Assembly (NCBI GenBank): GCA_016844415.1
Contig: JAENIX010000255.1
Coordinates: 1 to 5,271 of the forward strand
Length of the DNA: 5,271 nucleotides
DNA from: Actinomycetota bacterium
Lineage (GTDB): Bacteria > Desulfobacterota > Deferrimicrobia > Deferrimicrobiales > Deferrimicrobiaceae
Direction: 5' to 3'
The translations under genes and the position numbers were made by a program. The notes beneath the pieces are model-generated. The model was not told where the DNA came from and made no database searches. It worked only from the letters and a program-made list of their open reading frames with translations. Positions 1-4,564 of the stretch are shown here, one piece after another (the first letter of the stretch is position 1; every line of letters begins with the position of its first letter).

Positions 1-1304
1 CCGCGGTTCGCGCCGTCGGGGGGAGCGCTCCGTGAATGGAAGGCGTGGTGGAAGATGTCGGGGTCCGCGATCCCGACCCAGGTGAGGCTGTAGATCTGGA
101 AGGTTCCCTTCTTGATGTCGGAGAAGAAGGTTCCCCACTCAAGGGATTGGATCTCAACGGAAATGCCGACCTGCCGAAGCTGCTCCTGGATGACGGTCGC
201 GACGCGCCGGCGCACTTCGTTCTGCGACGTCTTGTACGTCAATCGGAGGCGGGGGAGAGGACCCTCGCCGTCCGGATCGGGGAACCCGGCTTCGTCGAGG
301 AGCCGCCGCGCCCGTGCCGGATCGAACGGCGCCGCGGGAAGATCCGGATCGTGCGCCCATGACCCCGGGGGGAGGATCGAGGAGACGAGGTCGGCGCGCC
401 CCTTCCAGATCGTCCGGACGATCGTCTCCCGGTCGATCGCGAGGGCGATCGCGCGCCGCACCCTTGCGTCGGACAGCGCCCGGTCCCGCAGGTTGAAACC
501 GAGGTAGGTGACGTTCCCCCCGGGGCCTTCCTCCACGACGAGCCTTCCGGGCAGCGAAGCCGCCGGGAGCAGGTCGGGGTCGACCCCGTTGAGGGTGAAG
601 TTCACGCTCCCCATCTTCAGCTCGAGGAAGCGCACGTTGCTGTCGGGGACGAACTTGACCGTCACCGAGCGAATCGCCGGAGGACCGCCGAAATATCCGT
701 CGAACGCCGAAAGGACCGCTTCGCCGTCGGGGGAGAGGTCGTCGATCTTGTACGGTCCCGCCCCCACGGGTGGCGCGTAGCCTCGCGCCGGGGATCCGGC
801 GGGGACGATGCCGCGCACCATCGTGGAGAGGAACGGGGCGAACGGTTCGGAGAGGCGGAAGACGACGGTCCGCGGGTCGGGGGTCCCGATCGCGGCGACG
901 TGCCGATACAGCCCCCGGTGGGGGGACCGGTTCGCGGAGTCCAGCATCCACGTGAAGGTGTACCGCACGTCGGTGGAAGTGAGCGGCCGCCCGTCGTGGA
1001 ACCGCAACCCCTGCCGAAGGTGGAATATGTACGTCAGGGGACCGGGCGACTCCCACCGTTGCGCGAGATCGGGGAGGGGGTCGCCGGCGGCGTCGCTGCG
1101 GACGAGGGAGGCGTGCGTCATCTGGAGGATCTGCTCGCCGTAGGCGTCGGTCGCCACCCGCGGGTCGACGTTCACGGGCGCCCCCGGCAGCGCGATCACC
1201 ATCCGCCCCTCGTCGATCGGCAACTTCTGCGCGCACCCCCACCCCGCAATCAATCCGATCGGCAGGAAGATCCAGGGGAGGAGGCGATACCGCGGGAATC
1301 GCAT
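1..1304 (-). CDS. Family 5 ABC transporter substrate-binding protein (peptide/nickel type), C-terminus cut by window edge
   Basis: Periplasmic solute-binding component of a peptide/dipeptide/nickel-type ABC importer (SBP_bac_5 family). About 434 codons are visible, open to the window edge; full-length members run to roughly 500-550 residues, so the C-terminal part is missing. Residues 1-24 form a hydrophobic signal sequence ending at Cys24, but the lipobox is poor (GWGC), so lipidation is uncertain. Family landmarks: VNVDPR (44-49), the DLAQRWE stretch (79-85), then FHLRQGLRFHDGRPLTSTDVRYTF (94-117, quoted by its key residues F94, R97, F102, D104, G105, D112, V113), VRRAIALAIDR in the middle, and ADPDIFHHAF near the visible end. 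An in-frame TGA lies 15 nt before the ATG, so this is the earliest possible start. No Shine-Dalgarno sequence is visible. The ligand cannot be told from sequence; permease and ATPase genes would be expected beyond the left edge. Annotation as this family is firm. Confidence 0.93.
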   Translation of the reverse strand, partial: MRFPRYRLLPWIFLPIGLIAGWGCAQKLPIDEGRMVIALPGAPVNVDPRVATDAYGEQILQMTHASLVRSDAAGDPLPDLAQRWESPGPLTYIFHLRQGLRFHDGRPLTSTDVRYTFTWMLDSANRSPHRGLYRHVAAIGTPDPRTVVFRLSEPFAPFLSTMVRGIVPAGSPARGYAPPVGAGPYKIDDLSPDGEAVLSAFDGYFGGPPAIRSVTVKFVPDSNVRFLELKMGSVNFTLNGVDPDLLPAASLPGRLVVEEGPGGNVTYLGFNLRDRALSDARVRRAIALAIDRETIVRTIWKGRADLVSSILPPGSWAHDPDLPAAPFDPARARRLLDEAGFPDPDGEGPLPRLRLTYKTSQNEVRRRVATVIQEQLRQVGISVEIQSLEWGTFFSDIKKGTFQIYSLTWVGIADPDIFHHAFHSRSAPPDGANR

Positions 1305-1310
1305 GACGAG

Positions 1311-1319
1311 ATGGTATCA
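1311..1319 (-). promoter_or_regulatory. Possible extended -10 element for the substrate-binding protein gene
   Basis: On the minus strand the sequence TGATACCAT gives a TG-N extended -10 with hexamer TACCAT (4 of 6 matches to TATAAT). It ends 6 nt before the ATG at 1304, which would put the transcription start at or next to the start codon. No good -35 is seen at 17-18 nt because the terminator stem occupies that space. This would explain how a gene placed directly behind a terminator, without a Shine-Dalgarno sequence, is expressed. It is an inference from spacing only. Confidence 0.3.
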
Positions 1320-1321
1320 CT

Positions 1322-1367
1322 GAAAAAGACACCCCATCGGCAGCCGTTTGGGCTACCGATGGGGTGT
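1322..1367 (-). terminator. Rho-independent terminator of the envelope lipoprotein operon
   Basis: A perfect 12-bp inverted repeat (ACACCCCATCGG at 1329-1340 against CCGATGGGGTGT at 1356-1367) encloses 15 nt. Past a single C/A mismatch the pairing resumes for 4 bp (1342-1345 with 1351-1354), leaving a 5-nt loop. Read on the minus strand the hairpin is followed by CTTTTTC (1328-1322); on the plus strand no T-run follows, so it acts for minus-strand transcription. It starts about 32 nt after the stop codon of the DUF799 gene and 18 nt separate its T-run from the substrate-binding protein ATG. Confidence 0.9.
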
Positions 1368-1399
1368 GAAAAGCGGATGTGCCGGACGCTTCTTGAGTA

Positions 1400-2074
1400 T
1401 TACTTGGATGCCGCCAGGTCCTTCAGGTGCTCGGGGTGATAGGAACCAGCGGGGAATCCCGGCCCATCGGGGAACTTGAAGGCCATCCCGTTGGCCTGCC
1501 GCGCCAGCGGCATGTAATTCGGCATCGCCTTCGTCATGGCTGCGCTGATCGCCATGGCGACCAGGGTCCCGATTCCACCGCCCCCGCTCTGGTTCTGCTG
1601 CGGGCTATAGACCATGGTCTGCTTGTGGTTCCACAACGTATCCCCGGTCTTGCAACCCTTGATGGTGTAATCGAAGGCGACCGTGACCTGGGTCGTCAGG
1701 ACAAGGTATTGGGAATCCCACCGCTCTATGGTGGCGTACAGCACCGAATCGGCGCCGAAGAGGTTGCAAAGCTTCATCGTATCGGCGCTGTGGACCATCG
1801 CGCTGTCGGCGAGCCCGTCGTTTTCCAATAGATGCTTGACGACATCGACCGGGAAGACGTAGTAGCCGCGTTCCGCGATCGGAATCGACAGCGTGGAAAG
1901 GAAATAGTCCGCCGCGTTGACCTCCACGGTCTTGTTCACCACGGGGATGACCAGAACCGACCGCGGATTTTCGGACTTGAATGCCGTGAGGTCCTTTTTC
2001 GGCGCGGTCGCGCAGCCGGAGACGGCGAGGAAGGCAAGGATCGACACGAAAACGGCGACGGGTTTCCGGTTCAT
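1400..2074 (-). CDS. DUF799 / GNA1162-family outer-membrane lipoprotein
   Basis: A 224-residue lipoprotein of the DUF799 family, whose best-known member is the Neisseria antigen GNA1162. Residues 1-20 are a type II signal peptide and the lipobox AVSGC places the lipidated Cys at 21; the next residue is Ala, compatible with outer-membrane sorting. The family core is clear: SVLVIPVVNKTVEVNAADY (39-57), PIAERGYYVFP (65-75), LFGADSVLYATIERW (105-119), and the TGDTLW turn (143-148). A Gly-rich segment (163-169) precedes a helical tail. The fold known for this family resembles the TolB N-terminal domain; biochemical function is not established. The ATG overlaps the stop of the DUF4810 gene as ATGA and is preceded by AGGAGG 9 nt upstream. 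It is the last gene of the operon and is followed by a terminator. Family members usually sit beside CsgG-like and DUF4810 lipoproteins, as here. Two further Cys residues (103, 141) lie in the mature part. Confidence 0.92.
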   Translation of the reverse strand: MNRKPVAVFVSILAFLAVSGCATAPKKDLTAFKSENPRSVLVIPVVNKTVEVNAADYFLSTLSIPIAERGYYVFPVDVVKHLLENDGLADSAMVHSADTMKLCNLFGADSVLYATIERWDSQYLVLTTQVTVAFDYTIKGCKTGDTLWNHKQTMVYSPQQNQSGGGGIGTLVAMAISAAMTKAMPNYMPLARQANGMAFKFPDGPGFPAGSYHPEHLKDLAASK

Positions 2075-2452
2075 TGCTTCTGGCCTCCTGGTTCCGGGGC
2101 GGAACCCGTGTCCTTGGTCGTCCGGCTCTTCCGGATCTCTTCCTGCCGCTGTACGTTCCTTATCATCTTGTCCATCATGACCGCCGATTCAGGCCATTTC
2201 TCCTTCTCTTTCCTGAAATAAATCACGGCCTCGTCCGTTCGTCCGGCTTCGTGAAGGGCAAAACCGTACTCGGCGTACAAGCCTGGCCTTCAGTTTCTCA
2301 AGGTGTTTTTCGTGGTCCTGCGGGTTCCTGTAATGGGAGTAAAGGGTTTCGTCGTAGTTTCCCCAAGTGTACATTCGGTTGCCTGCGCAACCCGATACGG
2401 TCAGCAGTGCGGCCGTCAGCACGAGCCATGGGAGAAATATTTTTCTTTTCAT
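2071..2452 (-). pseudogene. DUF4810 lipoprotein gene, disrupted by internal deletion and frameshift
   Basis: Two reading frames together spell one DUF4810 lipoprotein. The first frame starts at 2452 with a signal peptide and lipobox (TVSGC, Cys22), then the family's YTWGNYDETLYSHYRNP (28-44) and HLEKLKA; it continues out of frame and stops at 2189. The second frame carries the C-terminal half, beginning PGLYAEYGFALHEAGRTDEA and passing through EKEKWPESAVMMDKMI (compare the family pattern of FPES followed by a Met/Asp pair) to a stop at 2071. The switch is near 2280-2290. From family knowledge about a dozen residues normally lie between the LE.L helix and PPG.YA; they are absent here. The frame offset requires a loss of 3n+2 nt (or gain of 1), so a deletion near 38-41 nt fits. 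The start is 1 nt after the upstream stop (TGACATG), with AAGGTG as likely ribosome site. A single-base sequencing error would not explain the missing linker. The TTG at 2280 could in principle restart a 69-residue fragment without signal peptide. Confidence 0.85.
2084..2089 (-). promoter_or_regulatory. Ribosome binding site of the DUF799 gene, inside the end of the DUF4810 gene
   Basis: Perfect AGGAGG, 9 nt before the ATG at 2074. It lies within the last codons of the DUF4810 reading frame, so the downstream gene can be translated both by coupling through the ATGA overlap and by independent initiation. This matters because the upstream gene is frameshifted. Confidence 0.85.
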
Positions 2453-2453
2453 G

Positions 2454-2756
2454 TCAGTGCACCTTGATCGTCTTGAGTCCGCTCTCCACGTAGACTTTCC
2501 GGTCGAAGAGATGCGCCCCGTCCGCGCCCTTCACGACCACGGTGTGCGTGCCGGGCTCCACCAACAGCACGTTCGGCTGGCCGTCGTACTTGTTGGCTTC
2601 CCCGATCCGTTGGCCGTCCACGTAGAGGATGGCGCCGTCCGGAGCCCCATCGATGGCGATGCCCGGACGAGTATCCGTCGTCCTGACGGTGGTGTTGGGC
2701 ATGCTGCACGCCGCAAGGAGAAGGAGTGATACAAGTGTGACGAGGATTTTTTTCAT
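2454..2756 (-). CDS. Small PEGA-like outer-membrane lipoprotein
   Basis: A 100-residue lipoprotein. The signal peptide (MKK then a Leu/Val-rich core) ends in LLAAC with lipidated Cys17; Ser at the next position fits outer-membrane retention. The mature part is a single small beta domain resembling PEGA-type surface domains: PDGAILYVDGQRIGE (39-53), then LLVEPGTHTVVVKG (64-77) and a final strand VYVESGLKTIKVH. The PDGA...VDG and EPGTHTV signatures are those of PEGA repeats, which are usually carbohydrate- or envelope-associated, though binding activity is inferred, not shown. Start chosen at the ATG with AGGAGG 6 nt upstream, which overlaps the stop codon of the csgG-like gene; the stop is 1 nt before the DUF4810 start. 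It is small for an operon member and not part of the commonest CsgG-DUF4810-DUF799 trio, so it may be an accessory subunit. Confidence 0.85.
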   Translation of the reverse strand: MKKILVTLVSLLLLAACSMPNTTVRTTDTRPGIAIDGAPDGAILYVDGQRIGEANKYDGQPNVLLVEPGTHTVVVKGADGAHLFDRKVYVESGLKTIKVH

Positions 2757-2762
2757 CCCGAT

Positions 2763-2768
2763 CCTCCT
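2763..2768 (-). promoter_or_regulatory. Ribosome binding site of the PEGA-like lipoprotein gene
   Basis: Perfect AGGAGG, 6 nt before the ATG at 2756. It overlaps the TAG stop (2769-2767) of the csgG-like gene, a typical arrangement for closely coupled operon genes. Confidence 0.85.
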
Positions 2769-3726
2769 ACTTCGCTTCGGTGACGAACAGTTTTTGTGAG
2801 ACGGGTTGCGGGATGGACCCTCCCGTCACTTGGCAGACCGCGCCCTCATCGGTTTCCGTTTCCCCGAAAAGTTGCACGATCTTGAGGGTGGCGACCTGTT
2901 TTGCGGGAAGCGTGACGTTGAACCCGGTCTGCTTGCTCTTCACGGTTTCCCCCGCCACCATGGCCGTCAGCTCGTCCCCTTCCTTCAACCCCTGGTGTTT
3001 CCCTCCGCTGATGAACACCTGTCCGCCCTTGACATCCAGGATGTCGGTTTTCCACTTCCTGTCGGAGAGTTTCGACACCAGCCGGTCGATGACGTCGGAG
3101 ATTGCGGCCGCGATCGCCCGATCGTTCAGCGTGGCGTCATAGTCCGCGCGGCTCCCGAAACCCGCGATCTCGCCGGATTCGGTGCTGGCCTCTCCGGCGC
3201 CGATGGCCGAAAAGTAAGCGTGCCCTGTCTTGGCGTCGACCAGGCGGATATCGACCTTGGCCTTGGCCGTCTGCATCTTCGTGCTGCTGAGGAAGCCGGC
3301 TTTTCCGGTCACCGAACGGCCGAATTCCGTCACCGAGCCGATGATGAGCGTGTCGGACCCGACGATGTTGGAAGCGCCGATGATCTCCTGCTCCTTCTTG
3401 AGCTTGTTCAGGTCGGGGCGCTCCAGAACGACGAATTGCCCGGACTGGATCAGCCGTGAAGCCAGCATGTCCGAGGCCTGCTTCCCGATCCTGTCGAGAT
3501 CCGCGTCGTTGAGGAGGGACCTGCCGTAGTTGGTTTCATTCGTGAAGCGGCCGATGGCGACTTTCAGCTTGTACCGTTTGGCCTGCGGGACCAGAAGTTT
3601 TTCCTGGGCCTTTTCCTGCTGGGGCCGGGGGACGGGAGATTCCGTCGCGACCGGTTTCTGCGCCACGGTGGCGCACCCTGCGAACGCGAATGCGACGATG
3701 AACAGCGACCAGGCCGTTTTTCGCAC
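2767..3726 (-). CDS. CsgG-family outer-membrane lipoprotein with C-terminal extension
   Basis: A 319-residue relative of CsgG, the lipoprotein that forms the outer-membrane curli export pore in enterobacteria. Signal peptide 1-17 ends in FAGC (Cys18). After a Pro/Gln/Lys linker (25-50) the CsgG domain runs about 53-225: KVAIGRFTNET (55-65), GKQASDMLASRLIQSGQFVVLER (81-103 by key residues), DLNKLKKEQ (105-113), NIVGSDTLIIGSVTEFG (120-136), VDIRLVDAKTG (158-168), and a closing helix to W225. Residues 66-80 occupy the place of the pore constriction loop of CsgG. From 226 on there is about 95 residues not found in E. coli CsgG; GGQVFISGGKHQGLKEGDE (234-252) resembles the C-terminal domain of FlgT-like proteins. 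The start is GTG, 11 nt after the barrel gene stop and with no clear Shine-Dalgarno, so it probably depends on translational coupling; the signal peptide supports this start. No curli subunit genes are visible, so the name csgG is not transferred. Confidence 0.9.
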   Translation of the reverse strand: MRKTAWSLFIVAFAFAGCATVAQKPVATESPVPRPQQEKAQEKLLVPQAKRYKLKVAIGRFTNETNYGRSLLNDADLDRIGKQASDMLASRLIQSGQFVVLERPDLNKLKKEQEIIGASNIVGSDTLIIGSVTEFGRSVTGKAGFLSSTKMQTAKAKVDIRLVDAKTGHAYFSAIGAGEASTESGEIAGFGSRADYDATLNDRAIAAAISDVIDRLVSKLSDRKWKTDILDVKGGQVFISGGKHQGLKEGDELTAMVAGETVKSKQTGFNVTLPAKQVATLKIVQLFGETETDEGAVCQVTGGSIPQPVSQKLFVTEAK

Positions 3727-3737
3727 CGATGTTGGGT

Positions 3738-4337
3738 TCAGAAGCGGTACCCCAAGTTGGCGGTGAGGAGGAACCCGTCGAGCTGGACGTTCACCCCGAA
3801 CGTATCCGTCCTCAGCCAGAGGTATCTTCCCTCCACGCCGAGAAACACCTGCGGCGTGATGTTGTAGTTTCCGCCCAGGCCGACGTGCAGGCCGAGTTGC
3901 GTGTCGTTCTCGGAATCCGATCCCGAAAACCCGAGGACCGTTCCGTTGAGCTCATCCTTGATGAAGTAGACGCCGATGCCGGCTTCCGCGTACGGCTCGA
4001 ACCGGTCGAAGAACGCCTGGCCCTTCAAGCTCAGCGTGAGCGGCATGACCTTGAATGTCTCGTCCCCGCTGCCGATGCCTGGAAGATTGAAGGTCCCTTT
4101 CGTCTCGAAGTAGCCGAAATTTCCCTCGATGGCGAATCCGGGAGCGACACGATGCCCGATCCCGACCTCGAAGTTCCCCCCGGCGTCGAAATGATCGAGG
4201 TCGTTCGTCTGCGGGAAGAATCCGCCGATCTTCAACTGCGCGTAATTCGCCGCAAGCGGTTTGGCGTAGGCCGTTGTCATGGAAAGCAGGAACAACACCA
4301 TCGTGATGAACAGGGAAAACATGCCTGTTTTTTTCAT
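3738..4337 (-). CDS. Outer-membrane beta-barrel protein (OmpA-like/opacity-type small barrel)
   Basis: A 199-residue protein with a type I signal peptide (MKKTGMF, hydrophobic core, cleavage after AYA at 25) and a mature part of about 174 residues made of alternating amphipathic strands: NYAQLKIGGFFP (31-42), FEVGIGHRVAPGFAIEGNFGYF, FEPYAEAGIGVYF, LGLHVGLGGNYNITPQVFLGVEGRYLWL, and a final strand ending in the aromatic LGYRF, the C-terminal signature recognised by the BAM machinery. Size suits an eight-stranded barrel of the OMP_b-brl type. The reading frame is open 28 codons further upstream, but AAAGGAGG 8 nt before this ATG and the signal peptide fix the start at 4337. It is the first gene of the operon and is followed after 11 nt by the csgG-like gene, suggesting a shared role in the outer membrane. 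Specific function unknown; it could be structural or a partner of the CsgG-like pore. Confidence 0.88.
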   Translation of the reverse strand: MKKTGMFSLFITMVLFLLSMTTAYAKPLAANYAQLKIGGFFPQTNDLDHFDAGGNFEVGIGHRVAPGFAIEGNFGYFETKGTFNLPGIGSGDETFKVMPLTLSLKGQAFFDRFEPYAEAGIGVYFIKDELNGTVLGFSGSDSENDTQLGLHVGLGGNYNITPQVFLGVEGRYLWLRTDTFGVNVQLDGFLLTANLGYRF

Positions 4338-4345
4338 CCGATCGT

Positions 4346-4353
4346 CCTCCTTT
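4346..4353 (-). promoter_or_regulatory. Ribosome binding site fixing the start of the beta-barrel gene
   Basis: AAAGGAGG, 8 nt before the ATG at 4337. It is the strongest Shine-Dalgarno sequence in the window and rules out the upstream in-frame ATG codons. Confidence 0.9.
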
Positions 4354-4370
4354 CGCTGGAAGTTAGGCAT

Positions 4371-4428
4371 ATGGTAACAAGGGATCCACATTGCGGAAAG
4401 GGATTCCTGCTGAGACCTCAATGGTAAC
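4371..4428 (-). repeat. Two direct copies of GTTACCAT exactly 50 bp apart upstream of the envelope operon
   Basis: On the minus strand GTTACCAT occurs at 4428-4421 and again at 4378-4371, in the same orientation and with a 50-bp period, near five helical turns. Each copy contains TACCAT, a possible -10 hexamer. The operon-proximal copy has TTTCCG 17 nt upstream (4399-4394); the distal one has TTGAAC 15 nt upstream (4447-4442). They may be tandem promoters or two operator half-sites. The repeat is seen directly; either role is inference. Confidence 0.4.
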
Positions 4429-4528
4429 GGTTTTTGTTAATGTTCAACTTTCATCATGGCCAGAAAAAGATGTTCCAGGAGAGCCGGAACGTGTCGTGTC
4501 CGTATTCCGTGCGGTGTGGATTCCGCCC

Positions 4529-4558
4529 TTGTTCCGGGCGCCGCGGGTGGGCTAAAAT
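4529..4558 (+). promoter_or_regulatory. Likely sigma70-type promoter of ccsB
   Basis: TTGTTC at 4529-4534 and TAAAAT at 4553-4558 are separated by 18 nt. The -10 matches TATAAT at 5 of 6 positions and stands out in a very GC-rich stretch. It ends 6 nt before the ccsB ATG at 4565, which places the expected transcription start at or within a base or so of the start codon. The -35 is only a partial match. Confidence 0.5.
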
Positions 4559-4564
4559 GCCCAG

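Larger units (their letters stand above)
4338..4564. other. Divergent intergenic region between the envelope operon and ccsB
   Basis: This 227-bp stretch carries no credible gene. It is AT-richer near the middle (the gttttt/gttaa tract around 4429-4440) than the flanking coding DNA. It must hold promoters for the minus-strand envelope operon and the plus-strand ccsB gene. Candidate elements are listed separately. A GTTCC (4472-4476) / GGAAC (4486-4490) inverted repeat with 9-nt gap is present but short. No terminator-like hairpin with a T-run is seen. Confidence 0.8.

Noticed and set aside
154..1332. A 392-codon minus-strand reading frame rich in Arg, Pro and Gly
   Set aside because: It is a shadow of the substrate-binding protein in another frame; its composition is low-complexity and matches no family, whereas the true frame shows clear SBP_bac_5 motifs.
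900..1439. A 179-codon plus-strand frame opposite the substrate-binding protein start and running through the terminator
   Set aside because: Antisense open frame caused by high GC content; it crosses the terminator hairpin and has no recognisable domain.
2071..2280. The 69-codon frame as a separate small gene starting at TTG
   Set aside because: Its sequence is the C-terminal half of DUF4810, it has no signal peptide and no ribosome site, so it is the remnant of the broken gene; restart remains possible but unsupported.
2278..2295. Programmed +1 frameshift in the DUF4810 gene
   Set aside because: A slip could join the frames but would still leave out the family's linker, and no recognised slippery site or stimulatory stop codon is present; deletion is simpler.
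2767..3726. Calling the CsgG-like gene part of a curli system
   Set aside because: No CsgA, CsgB, CsgE or CsgF-like gene is visible and the protein has an extra C-terminal domain; the neighbours are the DUF4810/DUF799 type instead.
4338..4421. A 28-codon N-terminal extension of the beta-barrel protein
   Set aside because: It would bury the signal peptide, and the strong AAAGGAGG lies 8 nt before the internal ATG at 4337.
4472..4490. GTTCC/GGAAC inverted repeat as an operator
   Set aside because: Arms are only 5 bp with a 9-nt gap; such repeats are expected by chance in this much sequence.
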